From Desulfuromonas sp. (GTDB taxonomy: Bacteria > Desulfobacterota > Desulfuromonadia > Desulfuromonadales > BM515): 42,155 bases of DNA. Location of the stretch: contig PKUF01000007.1 of assembly GCA_002869635.1 (NCBI GenBank), positions 49,866 to 92,020 of the forward strand, given 5' to 3'. The translations under genes and the position numbers were made by a program. The notes below the pieces were generated by a model that searched no databases, was not told where the DNA came from, and saw only the letters and a list, made by a program, of their open reading frames with translations. Positions 17,551 to 25,857 of this stretch are shown here, piece after piece (within the stretch, counting starts at the first letter, position 1; the number at the start of each line of letters is the position of its first letter).

Positions 17551-19040
17551 AAATCGATCTTCGCCATTCGGCGCTCGAAGCCGTCGCAACCCCCTGCCTG
17601 ATTCTGCCACTCGCCGAAGCAAAAACACTACCGGCCCCTTTCAAGCCGTTCGACAAGCTCCTCGATGGTCGGCTTGCGGCGCTGCTGAGCAGCAAGGAGT
17701 TCAGCGGCAAGGCAGGGGACACCCTGCTCCTTCACGCCCCGGCCGGCTCACCCTGGCAGCGCCTGCTGCTGGTCGGACTCGGCGGGAGCAAACAACCGGC
17801 ACGGGAGAGGCTGCGTCAGGCGACTTCGCTCGCCCTGAGTAGTCTTAAGGGTCGACGTATCTTGCGTGCCGCACTCCCCCTTGACGCCTTGCCGCTTAAG
17901 GGGCTTTCTCTTGCAGATCGCGTCGCGGTCGCCGCGGAAGCAGCGGAACTCTGCACCTACCGTTTTGATCGCTATCGCACCACGCAGAAAAAAGATTCGG
18001 CCAAAGCGTTTGAGAAGCTCACTCTGATCCTTCCCCACGCTAAAGATGTCAGCGCCGCCAAGCCGGGGCTGGACCAGGGGCTCGCCATCGCCGCCGGGGT
18101 TGCGCTGGCCCGCGACCTGGTGAACGAGCCGGGGAATATCAAGTCGCCCGAATTCCTCGCCGCCGCCGCCCGCAACCTGGCATGCGATGCGGTTCGCTGT
18201 ACGGTGCTGGAAGAAAAGGCGTTGCAGCAGGAAGGGATGGGGGCGCTGCTCGGCGTGGCGCAAGGAAGCGTGCGGCCACCGCGCCTGATCGTCCTGCAAT
18301 ATCAGGGGACCCACGAGGAGGTGCGCCCCATCGCCTTGGTCGGCAAGGGGGTTGTTTTCGACGCCGGGGGAATCTCTCTCAAACCGGCGGAGAAGATGGA
18401 TGAGATGAAGATGGATATGGGGGGAGCCGCGGCGGTTCTCGGCACCTTCCTCGCGGCGAGTCGTCTCAAACTACCGATCAACCTGCTCGGGGTGATCCCC
18501 GCCGTTGAGAACCTCCCTTCGGGGAACGCCATCCGCCCCGGCGACATCCTCACCTCCCTCTCCGGCAAAACGATCGAGGTGCTTAACACCGACGCCGAAG
18601 GGCGGCTGATCCTCGCCGACGCCCTCTGTTACGCCCAGCGTTACAACCCTCGGGTCATCATCGACGTGGCCACCCTCACCGGCGCCTGCATCATCGCCTT
18701 GGGGCATCACGCCTCAGCGGTTCTCGGCCACCATGACGGGCTGATCCGCCAACTGATCAAGGCGGGCGAGCAATGCGGCGAGCGGCTCTGGCAACTCCCT
18801 CTCTGGGACGACTACGCCCAGCAGATCAACAGCGAGGTCGCCGATATCAAGAACATCGGCGGACGCCCCGCCGGGACGGTAACCGCAGCAGCGTTTTTGC
18901 AAAAATTTGTCGAGATCGACGCCTGGGCCCATATCGACATCGCCGGAACGGCCTGGGAAGAGAAAGGGAAACCTGGAACCCCCAAAGGGGGGACTGGGGT
19001 CGGCGTTCGCCTGCTGGTGCAGTACTTACTCGGACTTTGA
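17547..19040 (+). CDS. pepA: Leucyl aminopeptidase (PepA, M17)
   Basis: 497 aa from the ATG at 17547, which overlaps the glpD stop (ATGA). The N-terminal macro-like domain (about 1-165) is followed by the di-metal catalytic domain. Seen there: VGKGVVFDAGGISLKP (catalytic Lys and metal Asp), MKMDMGGAAAV, and the family signature NTDAEGRLILADAL with the Asp and Glu ligands and Arg. The end, TGVGVRLLVQYL, is typical. Cytoplasmic hexameric exopeptidase; in enterobacteria PepA can also bind DNA. Translational coupling to glpD is likely; a metabolic link is not evident. Confidence 0.95.
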   Translation: MKIDLRHSALEAVATPCLILPLAEAKTLPAPFKPFDKLLDGRLAALLSSKEFSGKAGDTLLLHAPAGSPWQRLLLVGLGGSKQPARERLRQATSLALSSLKGRRILRAALPLDALPLKGLSLADRVAVAAEAAELCTYRFDRYRTTQKKDSAKAFEKLTLILPHAKDVSAAKPGLDQGLAIAAGVALARDLVNEPGNIKSPEFLAAAARNLACDAVRCTVLEEKALQQEGMGALLGVAQGSVRPPRLIVLQYQGTHEEVRPIALVGKGVVFDAGGISLKPAEKMDEMKMDMGGAAAVLGTFLAASRLKLPINLLGVIPAVENLPSGNAIRPGDILTSLSGKTIEVLNTDAEGRLILADALCYAQRYNPRVIIDVATLTGACIIALGHHASAVLGHHDGLIRQLIKAGEQCGERLWQLPLWDDYAQQINSEVADIKNIGGRPAGTVTAAAFLQKFVEIDAWAHIDIAGTAWEEKGKPGTPKGGTGVGVRLLVQYLLGL

Positions 19041-19063
19041 TCCTTTTTTAGAGGAGCGAGACC

Positions 19064-19243
19064 ATGCTGCGTTACTGTGCCTGGTGCGAGAGCTACCTCG
19101 GGGCGACACCGGCCCCCGGTTATCAGATTCGCGCCGACCTCTGCGAGATCGACACGACATCGATCTGCCCAAGCTGTTACGACAGAGTCCGCCATGAGCT
19201 CTCTCCCAGTGGCGAGATGGCAGCGCCCAAGACAAAACCCTAG
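19064..19243 (+). CDS. 59-aa four-Cys zinc-ribbon protein
   Basis: ATG at 19064 with GAGGAG upstream, 23 nt after pepA, so probably the last gene of the glpD-pepA transcript. The peptide begins MLRYCAWCESYLG and later has SICPSCYDRVRHEL, that is C-x2-C ... C-x2-C, spaced by about 27 residues, with a further Cys (DLC) between. This arrangement fits a rubredoxin-like or zinc-ribbon knuckle pair; short proteins with this pattern are frequent in Geobacter-like genomes. No function assigned. It is shorter than most ORF cut-offs and could be missed. Confidence 0.7.
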   Translation: MLRYCAWCESYLGATPAPGYQIRADLCEIDTTSICPSCYDRVRHELSPSGEMAAPKTKP

Positions 19244-19272
19244 CGAAAAAGTAAAAAATTTTCATCCTTTGC

Positions 19273-19332
19273 TTGATTTCCTCTTTTTCCCGGTTATGTT
19301 TTCACCTATGTGGATTCGGCCCGTCGGGCCGA
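19273..19332 (+). promoter_or_regulatory. Promoter and leader hairpin of the cold-shock gene
   Basis: TTGATT (19273-19278), 16-bp spacer, TATGTT (19295-19300), with a start near 19308. The leader then holds TCGGCCC-gtc-GGGCCGA (19316-19332), a perfect 7-bp stem near the 5' end of the mRNA. Cold-shock mRNAs commonly rely on leader structure for stability and temperature control. Confidence 0.5.
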
Positions 19333-19368
19333 CTGTTTTCGCTCAACGGGAAGAAGAGGAGAGTCACA

Positions 19369-19572
19369 ATGGCAGCAGGAAAAGTAAAATGGTTCAACGA
19401 CGCAAAGGGATTCGGATTTATCGAGCAGGATGGGGGCCCTGATGTCTTCGTACATTTCTCGGCCATCAGCATGGACGGCTTTAAGACCCTGACTCAGGGT
19501 GAGCCCGTCGATTTTACAATTATTGACGGTCCCAAAGGACCACAGGCGCAGAATGTGAGTCGCCCGCAATAG
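19369..19572 (+). CDS. Cold-shock domain protein (CspA family)
   Basis: 67 aa from the ATG at 19369 (SD AGAGGAGAG); an in-frame extension to 19273 would run through the promoter. A single OB-fold: [16 protein letters not shown] holds RNP1, and DVFVHFSAI holds RNP2, with the closing GPQAQNV. Binds single-stranded RNA/DNA as an RNA chaperone. Single gene with a leader hairpin and its own terminator. Which paralogue it is (cold-induced or constitutive) cannot be told. Confidence 0.95.
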   Translation: MAAGKVKWFNDAKGFGFIEQDGGPDVFVHFSAISMDGFKTLTQGEPVDFTIIDGPKGPQAQNVSRPQ

Positions 19573-19600
19573 AAGAAATTTCACATCGTCTGATGAGATC

Positions 19601-19630
19601 ACCCCGCCCGGTTTCCGGGTGGGGTTTTTT
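19601..19630 (+). terminator. Intrinsic terminator of the cold-shock gene
   Basis: ACCCCGCCCGG pairs with CCGGGTGGGGT (one G·T) around TTT, followed by T6. Confidence 0.85.
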
Positions 19631-19654
19631 ATGGCGCACCCCACAGCACCCCTG

Positions 19655-19712
19655 TTGACTTTTTCAAGGCAATCTCCTAGATTTTACAGATTGGTGTCGG
19701 GGGCTCGACACC
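19655..19712 (+). promoter_or_regulatory. Promoter and leader hairpin of the unknown-mqnB-mqnD operon
   Basis: TTGACT (19655-19660), 17-bp spacer, TAGATT (19678-19683). Around the expected +1 lies GGTGTCG-ggggct-CGACACC (19693-19712), a perfect 7-bp inverted repeat that could be an operator or a leader hairpin. Confidence 0.5.
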
Positions 19713-19747
19713 GTTTCACTTCGCCATGATTCTTGATAGGGGCATCC

Positions 19748-20833
19748 TTGTCCACTCCCTACACACCTCCCATCGGTATCCGTCTCTGGCCCAGCGAACT
19801 ACGCGCTGCCAAGCGACGCCTCAAAGAGGGGTATACCTTCTCTTTGCTTGAGGAGTCGTCCGACACCTTCCGTTTTACCGCCGTGGTCAATCCCGAGCGC
19901 ATCGTCCCGCTCTTTAAGGAGATCGCCACGACCTCCATGCCGGAAGAGGTTTTCCTGATCCTCGAATATTATGAGGCCGGAACACAGGGGAGCAACGAAC
20001 AACCTCCCCAACCGACGATCTATTACTCTCCCTATCTACCCAGTAAAGAGGTCTTCTCCTTACTGGACCCTTTTTGGTTACGCCTCATTCACGATGGCTT
20101 TGTCAGTTTCGGTCTCGCCAACAACCGTGACGGGTTTGAACTCTTCTATTCTGAAGAGAAGATCCTCACCTGTTTTACGGACAACCATCTGCGCATCACC
20201 CATCTATTGGCGAACCATGGTCTTCCCTATCGCACCGAGCTCAGTGCACCGACTGACTTTGCCCACGACCATCTCTCACTGCTCTGCCACCCCCGGCCGC
20301 AACTCCCCGTGGCCTTCTCCGATCTGAGCAATGAAGAACTCGACTATCTTCATTTCGGGGCCGAGCTGATCCGAATCTTCGACATGTACCCGGTCGAAGA
20401 CGGGCTCTCCTTTTTCCTTTCCCGCAAAGACCAGGACCAGATAGAGTCGCTGCTGCGGCAACATCGCGATTTCGTCGATTATGCCGAAGAGGACTTCGGC
20501 TCCTTTCTCCTCGACTGGCATGACTTCGTCTGCGAATGCGAAAGCGCGTTTGAAGGAGATCTCGAAGAGTATCGTATGGGATTGAAGCTGCGCGACATGT
20601 TGCAGTGGACGGTTGAAAACCTGCCGGAAGAACTCGGTGAGAAAATCCGCTCTATCCTTGCCGAGGATGACGAACGCTTTCGTCGCCTTCTTACCGACTG
20701 CCGCAAGCGTCTCGACTCCCCCCATCCCAGTACCAGCAGCTCCCCTCCTTTCTGGTACCATGGAATCGTCAGCAATCAGGGGATTGTCCTGCGCCGCGAC
20801 CTGATCCGCCACGGCTGGTTCAAACCATCATGA
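19748..20833 (+). CDS. Unknown 361-aa protein co-encoded with menaquinone genes
   Basis: Start best placed at TTG 19748, behind AGGGG 5 nt upstream; the frame also allows TTG 19733, without an SD. Soluble, acidic and rich in aromatic residues, with no TM segment, signal peptide or clear nucleotide motif. Notable stretches: PEEVFLILEYYE, FVSFGLANNRDGFELFYSEEKILTCFT and FAHDHLSLLCHP near the middle, then a long acidic helical part (DFVDYAEEDFGSFLLDWHDF) and the terminal GIVLRRDLIRHGWF. Its stop overlaps the mqnB start by ATGA, so translation is probably coupled, but no known futalosine-pathway enzyme matches it. I do not assign a function. Confidence 0.75.
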   Translation: MSTPYTPPIGIRLWPSELRAAKRRLKEGYTFSLLEESSDTFRFTAVVNPERIVPLFKEIATTSMPEEVFLILEYYEAGTQGSNEQPPQPTIYYSPYLPSKEVFSLLDPFWLRLIHDGFVSFGLANNRDGFELFYSEEKILTCFTDNHLRITHLLANHGLPYRTELSAPTDFAHDHLSLLCHPRPQLPVAFSDLSNEELDYLHFGAELIRIFDMYPVEDGLSFFLSRKDQDQIESLLRQHRDFVDYAEEDFGSFLLDWHDFVCECESAFEGDLEEYRMGLKLRDMLQWTVENLPEELGEKIRSILAEDDERFRRLLTDCRKRLDSPHPSTSSSPPFWYHGIVSNQGIVLRRDLIRHGWFKPS

Positions 20834-21576
20834 TCGCCCTGATCGCTGCCCATCCTCTTGAGACCACACTGCTGCAACGCCAGCTCTCTCCCTGCGAAGT
20901 CCTTACCTTGGGAGGCTCTTCACTCTACCGCGGGCGCCTGCACGGACAAAATATCCTCCTCTTCCATTGCGGTGTCGGCAAGGCCGCGGCCGCGGCGGCG
21001 GTCACCGAGCTTCTGCTGACCTACCCGGTCGAAACGGTTATTCTCTTCGGTTGTGGTGGGGCCTACCTGCCGGGTCCTTTGCGGGTTGGCGACCTCGCCT
21101 TGGCGAGTGAAGAATACTTCGGTGACGAAGGGGTCATCACCCCCGACGGGTTCCTCGACATGGAAGCTCTCAATCTGCCTTTGCTTGAACGCAAAGGGGA
21201 GCGTTACTTCAACGCCTTACCGGTCACGACAGAACTGCTTGAGCAAGCTTTCTCGAGCAGCCGTAAGCTGACCGAGCGCAGCGGACGACGGATCGCTGTC
21301 GGTCGCTTTGTCACCGTTTCAAGTTGCTCTGGCAGTGATGCGCAGGGAGAGTTGTTACAGCAACGCTGCGACGGGATCTGCGAAAATATGGAGGGAGCCG
21401 CCGTTGCCCGTATCTGTCTGCTACGGCAGGTTCCTTTTCTTGAAATTCGTGGCATCTCTAATCTGGTTGAGAATCGTGACCCGAGGCGTTGGGACCTTGA
21501 AGCCGGCTGCACCATTGCCCAACAGGCGGTCCTTGAGCTTCTCGACAGTTGGGCCAACCCGAGGGGCTCGGCATGA
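20830..21576 (+). CDS. mqnB: Futalosine hydrolase MqnB
   Basis: 248 aa. The sequence has the nucleosidase/phosphorylase fold pattern: HCGVGKAAAAAAVTELL, ILFGCGGAYLPG and GDLALASEEYFGDEG (substrate pocket), with the late ENMEGAAVARICLL carrying the catalytic-type Glu-Met-Glu and EIRGISNLVENRD carrying the SN..D motif. It resembles MTA/SAH nucleosidase but, next to mqnD, futalosine hydrolase is the natural reading: it releases hypoxanthine from futalosine. ATGA overlaps on both sides couple it to the unknown upstream gene and to mqnD. Confidence 0.88.
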   Translation: MIALIAAHPLETTLLQRQLSPCEVLTLGGSSLYRGRLHGQNILLFHCGVGKAAAAAAVTELLLTYPVETVILFGCGGAYLPGPLRVGDLALASEEYFGDEGVITPDGFLDMEALNLPLLERKGERYFNALPVTTELLEQAFSSSRKLTERSGRRIAVGRFVTVSSCSGSDAQGELLQQRCDGICENMEGAAVARICLLRQVPFLEIRGISNLVENRDPRRWDLEAGCTIAQQAVLELLDSWANPRGSA

Positions 21577-22406
21577 ACCGTTCTCTGACTCTCGGCTACT
21601 CCCCCTGCCCCAACGACACCTTCATCTTCTACGCCTTAACCCATGGACGGATTCCGCTTTCCGGAGTCTCAGTGATCCCTCGACTTGAGGATGTCGAGAC
21701 CCTTAACCGTCTCGCCCTCGAGGCCGCCCTCGATTTGACCAAGATTTCTTATCATGCACTGGGGCATTTGCGAGAAAAATACGTGCTGCTACGCAGTGGC
21801 GGCGCGCTTGGTCGTGGCTGCGGTCCTCTGGTTGTCGCCCCTCAAGCGACACATATGGACGCGCTGCGCCATAAAAAAATCGCAATTCCAGGCGAGCTAA
21901 CCACGGCTAACTTGCTGTTACAACTCTACGGAACCGGCTACGAGCAGACCGTGATCCTCCCATTTCACGAAATCATGGGCGCGGTCACCGAGGGACATGT
22001 CGATGCCGGGGTGATCATCCACGAATCCCGCTTCACCTATGCCGAGCACGGCCTGCATCAGATTCTTGACCTCGGCCAATGGTGGGAGAAAAGCAGTGGT
22101 CTCCCGATCCCCCTCGGCGGCATCCTTGCCCGCCGAGATCTCGGGACGCCTCTGATCCACGAACTCGAAACGGCGATCCGTCAGAGTGTCGATGACGCCT
22201 TTGCCCACCCCGAGCTCTCCCGTGACTACATCCGCAGCCACGCCCAAGAGCTCTCTGACGAGGTCACAGCCCAGCATATTTCCCTCTACGTCAACCCCTT
22301 CTCCCGCGACCTCGGAGAGGAAGGAGAGCTGGCGGTCCGGACTCTTTTGTCCCGGGCCGAAGAACGACACATCATCCCCCCTTGCAAACTCTCCCTGTTT
22401 GTTTGA
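21573..22406 (+). CDS. mqnD: 1,4-dihydroxy-6-naphthoate synthase MqnD
   Basis: 277 aa from the ATG at 21573, overlapping the mqnB stop. Periplasmic-binding-protein-like fold without a signal peptide: LGYSPCPNDTFIFYAL at the N-terminus, then DLTKISYHAL, the SGGALGRGCGPL loop, and DAGVIIHESRFTY in the middle are typical of MqnA/MqnD; the CPNDTF motif favours MqnD. It converts cyclic dehypoxanthine futalosine to 1,4-dihydroxy-6-naphthoate in menaquinone synthesis. mqnA, mqnC and mqnE are not in the window. Confidence 0.93.
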   Translation: MNRSLTLGYSPCPNDTFIFYALTHGRIPLSGVSVIPRLEDVETLNRLALEAALDLTKISYHALGHLREKYVLLRSGGALGRGCGPLVVAPQATHMDALRHKKIAIPGELTTANLLLQLYGTGYEQTVILPFHEIMGAVTEGHVDAGVIIHESRFTYAEHGLHQILDLGQWWEKSSGLPIPLGGILARRDLGTPLIHELETAIRQSVDDAFAHPELSRDYIRSHAQELSDEVTAQHISLYVNPFSRDLGEEGELAVRTLLSRAEERHIIPPCKLSLFV

Positions 22407-22435
22407 TTTACCCCTGTGAGAAATCCGTTAGATCG

Positions 22436-22464
22436 TTGACTTGCCTTGGGTGATCACCGATAAT
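22436..22464 (+). promoter_or_regulatory. Promoter of the tol operon
   Basis: TTGACT (22436-22441), 17-bp spacer, GATAAT (22459-22464); start near 22471, about 35 nt before the tolQ start codon. Confidence 0.65.
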
Positions 22465-22507
22465 CAGCGAGTATTTCCTGTATTCTCGTTCATTGCGGAG
22501 GTATTCC

Positions 22508-23176
22508 TTGGATCTTATCCTTGGTGCGGGCCCGGTCGTCAAACTGGTTCTGCTTCTTCTTGTCGCTTTTTCCGTCGGCTCCTGGGCCATTATTTTTCTC
22601 AAATTTCGCGTTCTGCATCGTGCCACACGCGAATCGTCGGCCTTTATCGATTTTTTCTGGCAGAAAAAGCGTCTCGACCTGATCGCGCGGGGCCTGAAAG
22701 AGTACCCCCATTCACCCCTAGCAGCGCTCTTTCGCGAAGCCTATTCTGAATTGATCAAGGGACAGCGCCCGACAACCGACGATGAGGAGGAGACCTTTCC
22801 CGAAGGAGGAGGGGCTGAAAGTGTCGCCCGCGCTCTGCGCCGTGCCACGACGCAGGAGACTCATCGACTTGAACTCTATCTCACTTTCCTCGCCTCCACC
22901 GGCTCGACGGCGCCTTTCATCGGTCTCTTTCGTACCGTCTGGTGAATTATGGACAGTTTTCGCGGCATCGGTCAGAGCGGCAGCGCCTCGCTGGCGGTCG
23001 TCGCGCCAGGGATCTCTGAGGCGTTGGTCGCCACCGCCATCGGTCTGGTCGCGGCGATCCCAGCAGTCATGGCCTACAACCATTTCGTCAACAAGGTCAA
23101 CATCCTCACCGGCGAAATGGACAATTTCTCTCAGGAGTTCCTCAATATTATCGAACGTCGCCTGCGGAGAAACTGA
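22508..23176 (+). pseudogene. tolQ: tolQ with an in-frame TGA at codon 146
   Basis: TTG start with GGAGG 6 nt upstream, giving MDLILGAGPVVKLVLLLL. TolQ is the three-TM inner-membrane component of the Tol-Pal motor, homologous to MotA/ExbB. The frame would encode 222 residues, the normal size, but codon 146 (22943-22945) is TGA in APFIGLFRTVW[16 protein letters not shown]. In TolQ/ExbB proteins this site is the conserved GLFGTVWGIM, so TGA replaces a GGA-like Gly codon and three codons earlier CGT (Arg) replaces GGT (Gly). An ATG lies 3 nt after the stop and could reinitiate. Downstream [28 protein letters not shown] is intact. It overlaps tolR by one base. Sequence error, true nonsense allele or readthrough cannot be told apart here. 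Confidence 0.85.
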
Positions 23177-23598
23177 TGGAGCTCGGACCCAGACCCAGCG
23201 GGCGACGCCCTCTCGCCCAAATCAATGTCACACCTTTTGTCGACGTCATGCTGGTGCTGTTGATTATCTTCATGGTCACCGCACCGATGATGGAGACCGG
23301 GATCGATGTCAACCTTCCCGAGGTGAGCGACGCGCCACCACTGGAGAAGGCGAACGAACCTCTGATTGTCACCCTCAAGAAAGACGGTTCTCTGGCACTG
23401 ACTGGCAAAAGGGTCCGCGACCTGAAGCATCTGACCTCCGTCCTCTCTGAAGCACTTCCTAAACAAGCTGACAAGGGGGTTTTTCTCGAAGCGGACCGCG
23501 ACGTCCCCTATGGCGAAGTGACCCGGGTGATGGCGGCCTTACGTGGGGGCGGGGTCGAAAAGCTCGGGATGATTACCCGTCCCCACGATCATAAGTGA
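23176..23598 (+). CDS. tolR: TolR (ExbD/TolR family)
   Basis: 140 aa. A short cytoplasmic N-terminus (RRPLAQINVTPFVDVMLVLLIIFMVTAP) contains the single TM helix with its essential Asp, the proton-path residue of the TolQ-TolR stator. The periplasmic domain follows (DVNLPEVSDAP ... VFLEADRDVPYGEVTRVMAAL). It overlaps tolQ and tolA by a base or so at each end. Confidence 0.95.
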   Translation: MELGPRPSGRRPLAQINVTPFVDVMLVLLIIFMVTAPMMETGIDVNLPEVSDAPPLEKANEPLIVTLKKDGSLALTGKRVRDLKHLTSVLSEALPKQADKGVFLEADRDVPYGEVTRVMAALRGGGVEKLGMITRPHDHK

Positions 23599-24455
23599 TG
23601 GCTACGTCGACAACACTTCCGCCGAATCGATTTCTGCGCCACCGCCGCCCTGGGGATCGCGACCCCCGACTGGGAAGAATGCTGCTGATCTCCTTCATTG
23701 TTCATGCTGCTTTGTTGTTGATCTTCGGCGGTTCTTTCTGGCCTCGTAGCGACTGGAAACGATCCGCCATCTATGAAGTCGACTTGGTGCAACTCCCGTC
23801 ACACCGCCCGGCACCTGCCACCAAGACGATTAAGAAGACGCCCCCCGTCAAGAAACCGAGCGTCAAACCAGCGCCCCCACCCAAGACGACCGTAAAATCC
23901 GTGGCCAAGCCAGCGCCTGTCGCCAAACCGGCCCCGACAAAAAAAGCCGTTGCGGTGCCCCCCCAACCGACCGCCGCTTCTTTGCCATCAGCCCGCGACA
24001 ATGCCAAAGTGGCTCAGGCTCTGAAGAATCGGATTGATGCCATACGGCAGCGTCAGGAACGTGAGGAACGACGGAAAGAGCGTGAAGAGTTACGACAAAA
24101 AATTGCCGCCCTGAGCGCAGCAGAAACCGCAGCAATCACCAAAGCCCCTCCGATGAGCGATGATGCCATCGGTGTCACCTATGAGGATTGGATTCGTGCG
24201 TACTACAAACAAGCGTGGACCCTCTCCCGTTATCAGGTCAAAGACCTCTCACTTGAAGCTGAAGCACAACTCTCTTTTGATCGTGAAGGGCGACTGGAAA
24301 GTTACGAATTGACCCAACCCGCGGCTGAAGAAGCATTCAACATTTCGGTGCGCCAAGCCATCGCACGAAACAAAGAGACGGTTCTCCCGACACCACCGCC
24401 TCGCCCTTTTACGATGACGATCATCTTCAACCTTAGCGATCTCTTGAAACAATAA
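23598..24455 (+). CDS. tolA: TolA-like protein (TonB/TolA C-terminal domain)
   Basis: 285 aa from the ATG at 23598, overlapping the tolR stop. One N-terminal TM helix (about residues 31-51, MLLISFIVHAALLLIFGGSF), then a Pro/Lys/Ala-rich extended stretch (about 70-130) and a charged helix (RQRQEREERRKEREELRQK, about 150-170) that span the periplasm. The C-terminal domain (about 195-285, VTYEDWIRAYYKQAW ... RPFTMTIIFNL) resembles TonB/TolA domain III. Couples the TolQR motor to TolB/Pal. Confidence 0.88.
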   Translation: MATSTTLPPNRFLRHRRPGDRDPRLGRMLLISFIVHAALLLIFGGSFWPRSDWKRSAIYEVDLVQLPSHRPAPATKTIKKTPPVKKPSVKPAPPPKTTVKSVAKPAPVAKPAPTKKAVAVPPQPTAASLPSARDNAKVAQALKNRIDAIRQRQEREERRKEREELRQKIAALSAAETAAITKAPPMSDDAIGVTYEDWIRAYYKQAWTLSRYQVKDLSLEAEAQLSFDREGRLESYELTQPAAEEAFNISVRQAIARNKETVLPTPPPRPFTMTIIFNLSDLLKQ

Positions 24456-24460
24456 TCATC

Positions 24461-25753
24461 ATGTTACGTTTATTTTTTGCTCTTTTTCTATTTGTCACCC
24501 CACTCTCCGTTTTAGCTGCCCCGGTCGAGATCACCGCGCCGGGGAAGCAAAACATCCCTCTTGCTCTGACCTCGCTGATCACTGAAACACCCCCTCTCGC
24601 GCGCCCGGAGATCCCCACCACATTCCGCGAAGCACTCCTCTCTGATCTGACGCTGAGTGGTCTCTTCTCTTTCATCCCCGATGAGGCGTTTCTCGACGAC
24701 GCCTCTCATCTCGGGCTAACCAGCAATAAGATCGATTTCGGCCAGTGGCGGATTCTCGGCGCCTCGGCTCTCTTTAAAGGAGCATATCGTTTCGAAAAGG
24801 GCCAGTTGGTCGTTGAAGCTCGACTTTTCGATGTGGCAGAACGCCGTCTGATCTGCGGTCGTCGCTACCGTGGGAGCGTCTCTGACCTGCGACGCATGGC
24901 TCACGCTTTTAGCGACCAGATTCTTAAACAACTCACCGGGATCAAGGGGCCTTTTGCCAGTCGGATTGCTTTTATCTCCAACGCCAGTGGCAAGAAGGAG
25001 CTCTACCTCACGGACATCGACGGCAGCGAACCACAGCAGATTACCCGCCATCGCTCCATCGTTCTCAATCCCGACTTCTCCCCTGTCGGCAAAGAGTTGA
25101 TCTACACCTCGTACCGCCATGGCAAACCGGATCTTTACCGCCGTGAAATCTACTCCGGCAGTGAAACCCGTCTCGCCGCCTTTCCGGGGGTCAATATTTC
25201 AGGCCGCTACCGTCCGGATGGTCGTGAAATAGCGATCACTCTTTCACGAGATGGCAACAGTGAGCTCTATCTAATCGGAACCGACGGCACCCTGCATCAT
25301 CGACTTACTGAAAATTACGCCATTGACGTCGATCCAAGCTGGAGCCCCCGCGGCGATGCGCTGGTCTTTGTCTCTGATCGAATCGGCAATCCCCACCTCT
25401 ACATCTACGATCTGGTCGAACAGAAAGAGCATCGTCTCACCTTTAACGGCAAATATAACGCGACCCCCGACTGGAATCCCACCCGGGACAGCATTGTCTT
25501 TAGTCGTCTCGAGGAAGGTCAATTCGATCTTTACACCATCTCCCCAGACGGCAAGCAGGAAGTTCGGCTCACCGAGACCCCTGAAAGCGAAGAACATCCG
25601 CGCTGGAGCCCGGACGGCCGCTTCATCGTCTATTCTCTCGGCAAGGAGGGCCATCACGCCATCTATTTGATGCGCGCCGATGGCAGTGGAGTTCGACGGA
25701 TCACCTCTCCTTCTGACAACAGTACCCATCCTGCATGGTCTGGGGGGTGGTAG
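24461..25753 (+). CDS. tolB: Tol-Pal system protein TolB
   Basis: 430 aa with a signal peptide (MLRLFFALFLFVTPLSVLA, cut near residue 19). The N-terminal domain (about 20-160, including FREALLSDLTLSGLF) is followed by a six-bladed beta propeller of PD40-type repeats (FSPVGKELIYTSYRHGKPDLY, WSPRGDALVFVSDRIGNPHLY, WSPDGRFIVYSLGKEGHHAIY). Periplasmic partner of Pal and TolA. Six nt after tolA. Confidence 0.95.
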   Translation: MLRLFFALFLFVTPLSVLAAPVEITAPGKQNIPLALTSLITETPPLARPEIPTTFREALLSDLTLSGLFSFIPDEAFLDDASHLGLTSNKIDFGQWRILGASALFKGAYRFEKGQLVVEARLFDVAERRLICGRRYRGSVSDLRRMAHAFSDQILKQLTGIKGPFASRIAFISNASGKKELYLTDIDGSEPQQITRHRSIVLNPDFSPVGKELIYTSYRHGKPDLYRREIYSGSETRLAAFPGVNISGRYRPDGREIAITLSRDGNSELYLIGTDGTLHHRLTENYAIDVDPSWSPRGDALVFVSDRIGNPHLYIYDLVEQKEHRLTFNGKYNATPDWNPTRDSIVFSRLEEGQFDLYTISPDGKQEVRLTETPESEEHPRWSPDGRFIVYSLGKEGHHAIYLMRADGSGVRRITSPSDNSTHPAWSGGW

Positions 25754-25758
25754 CAGCG

Positions 25759-25786
25759 TTGTTTTTTCTGTTCACTCGCGTATAAT
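25759..25786 (+). promoter_or_regulatory. Internal promoter for pal-cpoB
   Basis: TTGTTT (25759-25764), 16-bp spacer, perfect TATAAT (25781-25786) in the 104-bp gap after tolB. It would give pal a higher, tolQ-independent supply, and so would lessen polar effects of the tolQ stop. Confidence 0.6.
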
Positions 25787-25857
25787 GGATCCTTCGTTGT
25801 CTCTTCTGCCTGAAACGGGCTCTCTCTCTTTAGCCTGGCTACTTAAAGGAGCGAACC

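Noticed and set aside
22943-22945. TGA in tolQ as a selenocysteine codon
   Set aside because: The position is a structural glycine in TolQ/ExbB, not a redox site, and no SECIS-like hairpin is evident just downstream.
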